DNA from: Mauremys mutica | Taxonomy: Eukaryota; Chordata; Testudines; Geoemydidae | Direction: 5' to 3' | Length of the DNA: 64,000 bases | Assembly (NCBI RefSeq): GCF_020497125.1 | Contig: NC_059080.1 | Span: 72,026,618-72,090,617, forward strand | In this document: positions 32,784-44,345 of the stretch, one piece after another | Layout of the letters: each line of letters begins with the position of its first letter | Numbering within the stretch: the stretch's first letter is position 1 | Made by a program: the position numbers and the translations under genes | The notes under the pieces: model-generated | Seen by the model: the letters and a program-made list of their open reading frames with translations, nothing else | Told to the model about the DNA's origin: nothing | The model's database searches: none

Positions 32784-35700
32784 TTTTTTATGTATAGCTA
32801 GGATTATGTTTTCCAATGTGCATTACTTTGCATTTCTCAACATTGAATTTCATCTGCCATTTTGTTGCCCCGTCACCCAGTTTTGAAACATCCTTTTGTA
32901 GCTCATCGCAGTTTGCCTGGGACTTAACTATATTGAGCAGTTTTGTATCATCTGCTAATTTTGCCACCTCACTGTTTACCCCTTTTTCCAGATCATTTAT
33001 GAATATGTTGAATAGGACTGGTCCCAGTACAGACACGACTATTTACCGCTCTCCATTCTGAAAACTGACCATTTATTCCTACCCTTTGTTTCCTATCTTT
33101 TAACCAGTTACCAATCCACGAGAGAACCTTCCCTCTTATCCCATGACTGCTTACTTTGCTTAAAAGCCTTTGGTGAGGGACCCTGTCAAAGGCTTTCTGA
33201 AAATCTAATATACACTATATATCTACTGGATCCCCCTTGTCCACATGCTTGTTAACCCCCGCCAAAAAAATTCTAGTATATTGGTGAGGTATGATTTCCC
33301 TTTACAAAAATCATGTTGACTATTCCCCAACAAATTATGTTAATCTATGTGTCTGACAATTGTGTTCTTTACTATAGTTTCAATCAGTTTGCCCAATACT
33401 GAAGTCAGGTTTAGAGGCCTGTAATTGCCAGGGTCACCTCTGGAGCCCTTTTTAAAAATTGGCATCACATTAGCTATCCTCCAGTCATTTGGTACAGAAG
33501 CTGATTTAAATTATAGATTACAGATGACAGTTGTCCTGCAATTTTACATTTGAGTTCCTTCAGAACTCTTGGGTGAATACCATCTGGTCCTGGTGACTTA
33601 TTACTGTTTATCAATTTGTTCCAAATCCTCCTCTAATGACACCTCAATCTGGGACAGTTCCTCAGATTTGTCACCTAAAAAGAATGTCTCAGGTTTGGGA
33701 ATCTCCTTCACATCCTCAACTATGAAGACACACAGAATTCATTTAATTTCTCTGGAATTGCCTTACCTTCCTTGAGTGCTCCTTTAGCATCTCAATCATC
33801 CAGTGGCCCCACTGGTTGTTTAGCAGGCTTCCTGCTTCTGATGTACTTAAAAAAAAATTGCTATTACTTTTTTAGTCTATGGCTAGCTGTTTTTCAAATT
33901 CTTTTTGGGCCTTCCTAATTACATTTTTACACTTCATTTGCCAGAATTTATGCTGTTTTCTATTTTCCTCATTAGGATTTAACTTCCACTTTTTAAAGGA
34001 TGCCTTTTTGCCTCTCACTGCTTCTTTTACTTTGTTGTTTAGCCATAGTGGCTCATTTTTGGTTCTCTTACTATGGTTTTTAATTTAATTTAATTTTTCT
34101 GTTACCACCTGAACTACCTTGTCACTGAGCTGAGGCAAAAAATATTTTAGGGCCCTTCTGTCTGCTCTCAGTTCTAACACACGGAAACGCAATTTCTTTT
34201 CCACAGGTGACCAATTCCCCCTTACCAAATTGTTGTCTAAATGTGGCCCTCAGCCCAGAATGGATTCACTGGAGGAAACTATTACTAATACAATAGGCAG
34301 ATTTAATGGTACAAACGTCATCATATTTTGATCTCATTGCAGATAATACCTGCTATGGAATTATTAATTTCCATTGTATTTTGTCAACTGTAGTCTGTAA
34401 CTGCTCGATAACTAGTGCTGTAACATTCTCAGGTGAAGACAAACATATGGAATCACTGACGTGGCTGATGCTAGAAGACTCATTAATCTTAACAGAAGAA
34501 TATAACCTGCTCTGGAGACTGCAAATGCAGGAGTATGGAGAACCTTATTTTCACAAACGTTTCCTCTGAAAGAAAGGGCTTGCCTACAATCGACTCCAAT
34601 GTGGCCCCCATAAAAAAGATTTTCTGCGTAGGACTTGGGAACAATTTTTCCCAATTTATATGTAACTCAGACCAGCAGACATGAACATATCCAATTTACA
34701 TCTATCAGGATCTTTTTCCTTGATAATGCCTTTATTAACCATTGTCTAGGTAAGATACAAATATCCCTTGTTTTCTGCTGTTACTACTGACAGGCATTTT
34801 GTAAATATTCTCAGAGCACGTTAAAATAGAGGACCCTGTAATGAAAATAGTCCTGTCCTACCATAAAACAGGTATTTCTGATGGCATGGCCTTATTGAAA
34901 TATGGAAATACAACAAATACTGAAGCAAAAGAGAGAGGCTTATAGAAGCTAATATGGAAATGGAATATTTGTATAAGTGTACTCAATTTTCTGCTATCCG
35001 AGGCCTCACTTTTTTTTTTTAATAATACAAATAAAAATCCCTCCACCTATATTTGTAAGGTACATTCTCTAGTCCCCGATTCTAAAAGAGAAGGAATCCT
35101 TGCTCTCAGCAGATTTTTGACAAGGCATTGGGAAGAAGAGACTTGAACTATACTGAACCACCACTTAAAATAAGCTCTAGAATCCACCTGTCCAAAGTTA
35201 TTGACGGCCATTCGTGGTAACGATGAGATTGAGTCCCCAAGCAGAAGACCAGAAGTGCCTAACAGGAACAGTTTGTAGCTTTCTGTCCTATGTCAAATCT
35301 GCAACCTTGAACGAAGTGTAAATGACCTCTTCTTCTGTTGCTGCTGCTGAGAGTAATATTGAGGCTGGCAATAATTACTTCTTTGGTGGAAGTAAAAAGC
35401 TGACAAAAAAAGTGGGCACTGTCTCTGGTACCTACACAGCAGAACAGAAGATGACCTTTCAGTTGTCTGTAGAACACCTAAACAGCCCCTAAATATAGAT
35501 CTTATATTTTTCATTTTCTCTAGGATCTCCATCTATCTTTATACTAAACAGACCATCTCTTTCAAATGGAAGATGTTTAATTCTCATACTTCTCTCAGGA
35601 AGAAGGCCCATTGATCTCAGTCAGGCATAATGTTTTTAAAAAATGGCTAAGGATATGTCTCTAGCTGATGTATCTGAAGAAGCATCTGCTGTCCTTAACT

Positions 35701-36794
35701 CATGCTTAGCAATACTCTACCCTTCCACCAAAACCTCCTATGTTCTTCGGGAAGGGTATTTACAATCGATAATACCTTTTGCAATATGTGAAACTGATAT
35801 CTAAGCATCACACCTTGAGAGTTCCATATTCATATACCTAAAGAAGCAGAAGAGAAAGGTTTTCTTCCAAGCACACCTAATCTCTTTCCTTCCTTATTAG
35901 AATAAGTGGAATGAAAGTGAGAGCTCATTTGCTCAATGTAACTTCCACTACGAATGAGTTAGGAGAAAGGTGAGTATGAACACTGAAAAACCTTCCTAAA
36001 GAAACTGATATAGTTTATCAGTCTTTTTTAACGTAGGCTAAGCTGATGTAGGTGCAGTCCAAATCATTTATGCTGGTTGACACAACCCATCTAATAGAGG
36101 GAGTGTGACCTTTGTCTGGTAGCTGCCCCTAAAATTTCACAGATTCCGAATAGAAACCAACTGAATGTCTAATGTCCTTGTCATCCAATCCACCAACTCA
36201 TGGAACATCAACACATCTTCTGATAGTGACAAAACTGAAGATGATCCAATAGCCTTTGTGCAGGAGAGTATCTCACCAGAACCTATATCTGAGTCTTGAA
36301 GCACGACCAGTGCTTCTTCTGATAAGGTATCTCTTACAACTATAGGAGACTTATCAGAACTCTGTTGTATCACCGGATCTGATTGAATATTCTACCTGTG
36401 CCAAATCAGAGACTATCTATTACCAAAGCAGAGGAATGTGGCAGGAGAAGCCAGTGAGACCACCTAAACCAAGCCAGAACTTTCGATTCTGGCTAAAAAA
36501 CCCACACTGAGATCCAGCTGAAATTATCTTTAAGCATATGGATCCCATGACTCAGTCTGCTTGTAAAAATCTCTTCTCCAGATCTGTCTCCAGACAAAAG
36601 CCCACTCTCGGTTCCAATGCTATCAACTGCTTAGGCTGGAAAAAAAGAGATTGGAGAAAAACTCTTCTCTGGGGGTTATAATGGATCACAAACAGAATAT
36701 GAGCCACTACTATCATTTTGGGGTGTCTTAACAGGAGTATCATATCTAAGAAATAGGAGGTAATTATCCGACACTAATTAGCACTAGTGAGGCA

Positions 36795-37285
36795 TCAGCT
36801 GCAGTAATATGTTCACATCTGAGTGCCATGCTTTAGAAAATATGGACAAATGGGAAAGAGTCGAGAGGAAAGCAACAAAATTGATAAAAAGTTTCGAGAA
36901 CAGGACCTATGAGGAAAGGTTAAAACATTTGACCAGGGCAGTTTGAGGGGATGGATAAATCTTCAAATATGTTAAAGGCTCTTATAAAGAGGACAGCAAT
37001 CAATTGTTCTCCACGTCCAATGAAGGTAGGACAAGAAGCAATTGTCTTAATCTGTAGCAAGGATGATCTAGGTTAGCTATTAGGAAAAACTTAAACTATA
37101 AGAATAGTTAAGCACTGGAACAGGTCTCCAAAGAAGGTTGTGCAATCCGCACCATTGGAGATTTTAAATAACAGGTTAGAAGAACACCTATCAGGGATGG
37201 TCTACATATATTTGGTACTACCTCAGCACAGGGGGCCGAACTAGATGATCTCTCAAGGTCTTTTCTTTCTATGATTCTATAAATC
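36795..37285 (+). mobile_element. CR1 LINE 3' end
   Basis: GAGAGGAAAGCAACAAAATTG, a CTATGAGGAAAGGTTAAA word and ATCAGGGATGGTCTACATA lead to the classic CR1 end CTAGATGATCTCTCAAGGTC ... TATGATTCTAT. The coding frame is broken. It marks the right border of the 27.7-37.3 kb cluster. Confidence 0.85.
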
Positions 37286-37813
37286 AGCAGCCAAAGACAA
37301 GTGTGTCAAATCTTGTGTATATATATTTTTATTTCCCTGCCATTGCAGGTCAGCCTTTCAGCTGAAAAATTCCGACCTCTTGTCTATACCAGCCTTCTTT
37401 CCTCAAAAAATTCCCCTACGACCATTCATTTCCAGACATAGAAACAATGGAGCACTGGTGAAGACAAGCCACCAGTGTTTTTACCAAAGCGCTTTCTCAA
37501 TCTGCTTTGAGAAAGAGGAGACAAAACTATGATAAAATACCACTGGACCTCATCGTCACGTTTATATCAGCACTCCCACTGTCACGACCATTGGTGATTC
37601 TAAACAAGTAGGAAAAATGGTTGGAAGTCTGGGGGCGAAAAGCTAATGTCACAGTCATAAAGTGCATCTGTGCGACTTTTACCCAACACCATTTATTATA
37701 AACATGCTAGTGAACAGATTATTCATAATCTATAATTTTTTAACAATTATTCTACATTTTCAGATGTTTATTTCATTTCCATTTTAAACCACAGTAGGAT
37801 GAACCTTACCATA

Positions 37814-38236
37814 CTAGGTTGCCAACTTGGTAATATTTAAAAACCAGACACTCCAGCAGGAGTGCCGGAACCTCCTCTGCCTCGCCTGTTCCCCTCGAGG
37901 CCCCACCCCTGCCCTGTCTCTTCCCCCAGGCCCCGTCAACCATCCACTCCTCTTCCCTCTTCCCCCTTGTTGCACATGGCTTTTCCCCTCCCACTGCCCC
38001 ACATGGGTCAGGAGGGACTGGCCTGGGGAGCTGGGGCTGGGAGCTGCAGCTGCCTGACACAGGTAGGAGGCAGCCCTGACTGACTAGGGGCTGGCACAGG
38101 TGATGACCCAGCGCCTCCTCCCACCCCCACCTGCAGTAACTGGACTTTGAGTGTCCAGTCAGATCTGACCAGACACTGTCAGATGCCCTTCCTGACCAGA
38201 CTTTCCGGTTGAAAATCTGGCACTTGGCCACTCTAT
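37814..38236. mobile_element. DNA transposon, hAT-like, GC-rich
   Basis: The left end ACTAGGTTGCCAACTTGG and the reversed right end AGAGTGGCCAAGTGCCAG are alike. Inner words CCAGACACTCC and ACTGGACTTTGAGTGTCC fit a turtle family I remember with ends near GGGTTGCCAACTTT. Frames in the GC-rich body on both strands are composition by-products. Confidence 0.6.
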
Positions 38237-38444
38237 AACATACACAATTTTTTTTCAAAAAATATTAAAATTGATAACTCATTTACAATTCTAGAGCGTT
38301 AAAATGAACTTGTGGCTAGTTTTGGGTGCCTACTAACATACAAAGTTAGTTTTTAACTTTGAAACACTGAAATTAAGTAACTTCTGTATTTAGTCATAGC
38401 ATTAAATTCCTAAAATTATTCTAAAATCATCAAATTATGTAAAA

Positions 38445-38590
38445 AAAATCATAGAATTGTAGGACTGGAAGGGACCTCAAGAGGTCATTTAGTCTAGTCC
38501 AATCCCCTGCACCCATAATGATAGGGTATGCCTAATATTTTATAACATGCATGCATTCAAGCCAGGCTCCAACCCCACAAGGACTTAAAA
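38445..38590 (-). mobile_element. CR1 LINE tail fragment
   Basis: ATCATAGAATTGTAGGACTG and GAAGGGACCTCAAGAGGTCA are the reversed 3' terminus of CR1. The downstream match fades by about 38590. Confidence 0.8.
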
Positions 38591-38759
38591 TATGCTGAAC
38601 TTTAAGCACATGATAAGTTTTATTGAACTCAGTTTTAAAATTAAACATATCTGTCTACGTAGGGTCAGGGCCAATAAAATCATAATAAATTCCTAAAGGT
38701 TCCTCCATTGATACTGCACAAATTGTGATATGATCCAGGCTTGAAAAGAAAAGTTAAAA

Positions 38760-38951
38760 TACACCCTTACCTTGATATAATGCGACCCAACATAACACAA
38801 ATTTGGATATAACGTGGTAAAGCAGTGCTCCGGGGGAGTGGGGCTACGCACTCCGGTGGATCAAAGCATGTTCGATATAAGGTGGTTTCACCTATAATGC
38901 GGTAAGATTTTTTGGCTCCCGGGGACAGCATTATATCGAGGTAGAGGTGTA
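38760..38951 (-). mobile_element. MITE with TACACC ends, copy 1
   Basis: Ends read TACACCCTTACCTTGATATAA and, reversed, TACACCTCTACCTCGATATAA. Inner words GTTCGATATAAGGTGG and GGATCAAAGCA match the copy at 41365-41586, which lies in the opposite orientation. Both ends start with TA, so a TA target (mariner-like) is possible. The superfamily is not certain. Confidence 0.7.
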
Positions 38952-39984
38952 TTTACGTGAAACAAAAACAAAAAAAAATTACATGTGGGATTTTCAAAAG
39001 TGCTTAATGGAGATAGGCACCTAAATTCCACTGAACATCAATGGGGGTTGGGTTTCTAACTCTTAGGCTTCTTTGAAAATACCAACCTACTACTTTTCTG
39101 TCCTTTCCTCAGTTTTAAAATTTCCCTCATGAGATAAGTACTTGTTTTCCCAATATGCTGTCCATGGAAATGTCTCTTGCAGTAGATGAATGTATGATTC
39201 ATGTATGTTATGTTTACCTCATATGGCATAGTTACATATTTTAATGAGTAAATATAAGAAATTATAAAAATAAGATTCCACCAAAATACAATTGCTAATT
39301 TAATTAATGTCCATGATTAAATTGTCTTTATTAATTTTTGAAGAAAGATACAAAACTAAAACACAAACACAGTAAGACAGGTTCCCACCACCCCTTCTTC
39401 CGTTCTAAGTTCCACTTTGACTTCTTGAAAATATTAATATTCCATCACCTCAGTGGGTTTTTTTTAATACTATCCCATTACGTTCATTACATAATTCTAA
39501 GATGAATTTTGCCAATAAACATCTTATTTCCAAATTCTGAATCACAGCACTTTTAAAATGCTTTTAAAACCAATCAAGGACAAGCAGGAAAAGGGATAAA
39601 AAACTGGGAAGTGTTAAAAGAACGAGGTATGTTAATTTCAAATGGTGATATGGAATGTCAAGAGGAGACAATTTGCCAAATGAAAAAGTCTTCTAAAGTT
39701 GCCAGTCAACCAACAAGGCATAAAGGAGTTGTGCCCTGGCCAATTAGACAATCATTATACAGGTCCTCCTTGGCCTTCAGCATAGGATTGCTGGGTTTTT
39801 TTTTTTTATTTTTTTTTTTAAACTACAACACTATATTATTTTGCACAGGATTGTATTATTGATGGCATTTGAAACCACAGGATAATGGGATCATTAAAGA
39901 CTCTCTCTATTAGCTACTTTGTCTTATCATACTTGAACATTCCTTTGGCTCAGAATTTCTGAAGAATCATTTATACTGTTGGCT

Positions 39985-40215
39985 AGAAAACTATGACCCC
40001 CAGATCCCTTTCCACAGCACTCCTTCCTAGGCAGTCATTTCCCATTTTGTATGTGTGAAACTGATTGCTCCTTCCTAAGTGGAGTACTTCGCATTTGTCC
40101 TTATTGAATTTCATCCTATTTACGTCAGACCATTTCTCCAGTTTGTCCATCATTTTGAATTATAATCCTATCCTCCAAAGCACATCTAACATATATTTTG
40201 ATAACGTTAACACAC
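39985..40215 (-). mobile_element. CR1 LINE fragment
   Basis: ACTATGACCCCCAGATCCC, ATTTTGTATGTGTGAAACTG and TTGTCCTTATTGAATTTCATC occur in the same order as in the CR1 at 53.0-53.2 kb. Neither end is preserved. Confidence 0.8.
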
Positions 40216-41364
40216 AGGTAAGCAAGACTGGTTTCCAGCTATGCAACTGTAAGTATTCAATGCAGCGCAGGGCCTTCACATGAGCTGCCACCTTGTCTGC
40301 CAGCGTCACACATACTGTTTGCATTATGCTAAAAATTTCCCTCAATTTTTAGGTCAAAAGGAAGGGGCAATTTCTTCTTTCCCCTAATCCCCATGGAAGT
40401 GGCACCCAAAATATCATAAGGTGTTGTCAACCCACCTGTGACAAAATAGACAGAAACACACTCCAGGGGCTCTACTCTTTCCTCCCCAAGTGACTACACA
40501 GAGGACTACTGGGCAGTTGCTCATTATTCATGAGATCTCTTCTGCTAGATTGTCTCTCTTGTTGGATGTGTATGCAAGGTAATTGGTAATGCTATCAGTA
40601 TGCTGATGAAGCCAAACTCATCTGTTATTTTTAATATGACCCAAATACAGTCTCTACTTTCTCAATGCCTTACAATACTTATAGGTAGGGGAGATTTCTG
40701 GAAGAATTGGCAGGACTTGTGTCTACTCCTTGTACTGGAGGTTTGAAATCCTACTTATATAAATCAATCCCTCAAGAACTTTAATTATTGTGGTTGGGTT
40801 AGCAAAGAGGAGGGAGGAGCGCAGCTGACAGTTCAGAGATAAAGAGCAATCCACATGGATGTCCTTTGCCTCTGGCAGATCACCAAAAATCCAGTTTTCA
40901 AAGGTCTGAAACCCTAGCTTCCTTCAGAGGGGACCTGATGGAAGAATTCCAGGGAAACACCTTGTAAAAGGGAGGCAGATTATGGGGTTCTTCCTAAATC
41001 TACTGCTTCCCAGTAGCACGTATTAACTCAAGGCAATGATTTCTCTGTAAACTAGGCTCTTTTGTGCTATCGCACAGTAATGCCAAGAGCTCCTTCTCTT
41101 AGTTACAAGTTCTAATTTGGTTTTTTGCTACAGTATTAAAAACATAACACTTCCTATCATAGCTTCTTTGAAAAAGAAAAATGACAAGCTACTCGGAGAT
41201 CTTTAAACTGTAAGCAAAACATTGGGTCCACAAATAGTGAAAGTAGTACAGTACATCCAGTACAATAGGGGTCTCTCACTGGGCATATCTGACCTCAAGA
41301 ATTCAAATTGGATGCTATATATCTATGCTGCATGATGAGGCAGCACATTTTAAGAGATGTCAAA
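40216..41364. other. Intronic sequence, nothing recognised
   Basis: I see no exon, transposon end or tandem array here. The frames present are short and without domains. Confidence 0.45.
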
Positions 41365-41586
41365 TACACCTCTACCCCGATATAACGCTGTCCTCGGGAG
41401 CCAAAAAATCTTACCGTGTTATAGGTGAAGCCATGTTATATTGAACTTGCTTTGATCCGCCGGAGTACGCAGCCCCGCCCTCTTCCTCTCCCCCTCTCCC
41501 CCGCCCCCCCCCCCGGAGCGCCGCTTTACCGCATTATATCCGAACTCGTGTTACACCAGGTCGTGTTATATCAGGGTAGAGGTGTA
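41365..41586 (+). mobile_element. MITE with TACACC ends, copy 2
   Basis: Ends are TACACCTCTACCCCGATATAA and, reversed, TACACCTCTACCCTGATATAA. A C-rich run of about 17 lies at its centre near 41498-41514. It is better preserved than the copy at 38760-38951. Confidence 0.75.
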
Positions 41587-41711
41587 CTTATAGAAGTTTT
41601 AGAAAATTGCATTTACATGTACTGAAGCAATATTTTATCCTGCTCTTGACCTTCAGCAAAGCATAATATTGTAAAATAGGGACAGTAAAATAAAAACATA
41701 CTTTAAAAAAC

Positions 41712-41940
41712 TGGAGGTGCAGTGGTGGGCAACCTGCGGCCTGGGAGGGTAATCCACTGGCAGGCTGCGAGACAGTTTGTTTACATTGACCATGCGCAGA
41801 CACGGCCGCCCACAGCTCCCAGTGGCCACGGTTCACCATTCCCAGCCAATGGGAGCTGCGGGAAGCAGCCGTCAGCACGTCCCTGTGGCCGTGCTGGTTC
41901 CTGCAGCTCCCATTGGCCAGGAACGGTCTAATTATTGACC
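41712..41940. mobile_element. hAT-like GC-rich transposon fragment
   Basis: CAGTGGTGGGCAACCTGCGG is a typical left end of a reptile hAT-type repeat. Inside is the inverted word CCAATGGGAGCTGCGGG / CTGCAGCTCCCATTGGCC, also found inside the element at 52089-52761. The right end is not clear. Confidence 0.5.
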
Positions 41941-42169
41941 ACACTCTATTTTTTGCATAGGCCTGGTGCACTAAGGGGTCCTTGTATATGAAGTGTGTAC
42001 ATGGAGCACAGATCTGCAATGTGAGCATAGATCCGGGATTCCCTTTTTTTAAACCATAAGAAGGAAACAAAAGTAATTGACCGAACACTTTAAATAGCAG
42101 TTAAGAACGAAGTACTCACCATCATTGCACATGAACTGGGTTATTTTCATTACAAAGTGGGGATTTACG

Positions 42170-43030
42170 GGGCTGGATAATCCCAACTATACATATAAAA
42201 TGATGAGGTCTAAATTAGCTGTTACCACTCAAAGAAATCTTGGAGTCATTGTGGATAGTTCTCTGAAAACATCCAGTCAATGTGCAGCGGCGGTCAAAAA
42301 ACTGAACAGAATGTTGGGAATCATTAAGAAAGGGATAGATAATAGGACAGAAAATATCATGTAGCCTCTGTATAAATCCATGGTACACCCACATCTTGAA
42401 TAGTGCATACAGATGTGGTCACCCCATCTCAAAAAAGTTATATTGGACTTGGAAAAGGTTCAGAAAAGGGCAACAAAAATGATTAGGTATATGGAATGGC
42501 TTCCATATGAGGAGAGATTAATAAGACTGGGACTTCTCAGCTTGGAAAAGAGACAACTAAGGGGTGATATAATTGAGGTCTATAAAATTATGACTGGTAT
42601 GGAGAAAGTAATAAGGAAATGTTATTTTACTCCTCCTCATAACACAAGAACTAGGGGTCCCAAATTAAATTAGTAGGCCTCAGGTTTAAAACAAACAAAA
42701 GGAAGTATTTTTTTCATACAACGCACAGTCAGTCGATGGAACTCTTTGTCAGATGATGTTGTGAAGGCCAAGACTATAACAGGGTTCAAAAAAGAAATAG
42801 ATAAGTTCATGGAGGATAGGTCCATCAATGGCTATTAGCCAGGATGGGCAGGGATGATGTCCCTAGCTTCTGTTTGCCAGAAGCTGGGAATGAGCGACAG
42901 GGGATGGATCACTTGATGATTACCTGTTCTGTTCATTCACTCTGGGACACCTGGCATTGGCCACTGTCTGAAGACAGGATACTGGGCTAGATGGACCATT
43001 GGTCTGACCCAGTACAACCGTTCTGATGGA
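42170..43030 (+). mobile_element. CR1 LINE, 5'-truncated, complete 3' end
   Basis: The plus strand encodes LAVTTQRNLGVIVDSSLKTS and, after a stop near 42361, HLKKVILDLEKVQKRATKMI and RLGLLSLEKRQLRGDIIEVY. The 3' UTR follows (CAGGATGGGCAGGGATGATG, GGATACTGGGCTAGATGGAC). It is a sister of the CR1 at 30-34 kb in the opposite orientation. Inactive. Confidence 0.9.
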
Positions 43031-43869
43031 TTTTCAGCTGTTATAAATGCATGTATCTCCATGGAAGTCAATGGAGCTATACCAATTTATTCCAGCTATG
43101 GATCCGTCCTATGCTGTTGATGCTGTTGCTTCTGGCACTTAAAAGCAGCTCCCCTGATTCTTCTTCTAGATCTAGTGGTACCACTTATGCAAAGAGGGAA
43201 ATTCTGGATCTTTATATATTGTGAGTGGAAATATACATTTCAATATTCTGCACACAAGTATCAATGCTAGTGCAAAAGGTCACTTAACACTATAGTAGCC
43301 CAACTCACTGATATTTTGAAGAAAAAACTTTTTTTTTTAATTACAGGGTTTGGAATATGAACCTACCACTGTCAATATCCCCAAACACAAGATGAATTGA
43401 AATGTAGGTCTACGAAGGGATCTCCCATGCCTGCTTATAAAAGGCTGGGTATGTTCAAAAATTAAAAATATTAGAAGATGGTCTCTTGGGACCTTGGAAT
43501 GAGGGGGAAAGGGGAGTACAGAAGACAGAATCGGAGCTATCACTGAGCAAGGGACATATATAAAATGCTTCAAGTTCAGACTTCATAAATGGGATATGAA
43601 AACTATTTCCAAACTGAACATTTTATCTTATTTTTACCAGTCTTACACCAGAAAATATCTTGGACACAAAATTAATATACTCTGAGAAGAGAATATAACA
43701 GAGACTTTTTTTTAGCTGGCAGCCATCAACTCTTACTTTACACTGATCAACTGAACTAGTTATGTTTTCTATGTCATCAGAGAAATAGCACATTCAGTAT
43801 GAAAGAGGAATTAGGATCATTGCATAAAAAAAAAAACAGAAAAAAACCCTGTGCTCTTGTAACGTCAAC
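43031..43869. other. Intronic sequence with a short old repeat piece
   Basis: ATGGAAGTCAATGGAGCTAT near 43060 is a dispersed repeat word. Nothing else is recognisable, and no exon is seen. Confidence 0.4.
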
Positions 43870-44045
43870 AGACCCCGGTCGTCAGTGGGCGGGATCAAAC
43901 CTGGAACCTCTGAAACTTAGTTTATGAGCCTCTACCACATGAGCTAAAGGCCAACTGGCTGTTAGCTAACGCTGTAAAGCAGACTCATTTTCTCTCTCTA
44001 AGTGGTCTTGGTGCCACTAGATGGGACACAACACTGCACCACACA
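43870..44045 (-). repeat. tRNA-derived SINE
   Basis: On the minus strand CTTTAGCTCATGTGGTAGAG (A box) is followed by GGTTCCAGGTTTGATCCC (B-box-like). This resembles a tRNA 5' half and T arm. The flanks lack an acceptor stem, so it is not a functional tRNA gene. Downstream minus-strand sequence belongs to the SINE body. Confidence 0.55.
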
Positions 44046-44234
44046 CTCTCCTGTTCACCTTCAGTTTGACTGGAAAAAAACCTGTTATCAAATCAAACCA
44101 CAGTAAACTTTGATGGCCAGGTAGAACACATGGAGCAGCACATGAGTGACTGGAGGCCTCTACAATGATGATGTCTATTTTAAAAATGTATGCAACAAAA
44201 GGGCTACAGTATTCATTTATTCAACACCAACAAC

Positions 44235-44345
44235 AGGCTAAGCTCAAAACCTTGTCTCTTTCACCAATAGAAGTTGCTCCAGTAAAATATATTACCTTAC
44301 CCACCTTGTGTCTCTAACATCCTGGGATCAATACAACTACCACAA
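44235..44345. mobile_element. Penelope-type 3' end fragment
   Basis: CAATAGAAGTTGCTCCAGTA, ATTACCTTACCCACCTTGTG and CCTGGGATCAATACAACTAC match the terminal sequence of the element at 27.7 kb. Confidence 0.65.

Larger units (their letters stand above)
30025..34085 (-). mobile_element. CR1 LINE, 5'-truncated, split by a hAT-type MITE
   Basis: The 3' end is at about 30025 (reverse complement of AGAACATAAGAACGGC). Upstream in the element come the reverse-transcriptase C-terminal blocks RATKIIRGMEWLPSEERLI and GLFSLEKRQLRGDMIEVYKI (30418-30723), then ERDLRVIVASSLKTS (30662-30865). After the insertion at 30873-32783, the polymerase motif region follows (VLGPVLFNIFINDL and KLADDTKL, 32788-33036). 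Truncation is at about 34085. The CR1 sequence alone is about 2.15 kb. Frames are interrupted, so it is inactive. Confidence 0.9.
28690..36780 (-). mobile_element. DIRS-type retrotransposon, decayed, split by CR1
   Basis: Coding remains appear in the correct minus-strand order. A Gag-like acidic region lies near 36.4-36.1 kb (SVLSLSEDVLMFHELVDWM). A Gln-rich stretch is near 35.4 kb. Reverse transcriptase blocks follow (FMVGQDYFHYRVL near 34.86 kb). RNase H comes next (WSPVEKKLRFRVLELRA near 34.2 kb, continued at 29.9 kb as AIHVSWEYNILTDKLSR). A tyrosine recombinase closes the order (LPELQNVLVNSRKESTRKCYG near 29.4 kb, IAITSAACVSELRAL near 28.95 kb). The CR1 at 30025-34085 splits the RNase H domain. 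Frameshifts and stops are numerous. Where related recombinases have the catalytic Arg (SARRVSE), this copy has SAACVSE. Confidence 0.75.

Noticed and set aside
36552..36743. Separate gene on the minus strand right of the DIRS Gag-like region
   Set aside because: The frame has no domain and probably belongs to the decayed 5' end of the DIRS element or its flank.
43895..43960. Possible tRNA gene on the minus strand
   Set aside because: A- and B-box-like words are present, but no acceptor stem closes and the flanks belong to a SINE body.
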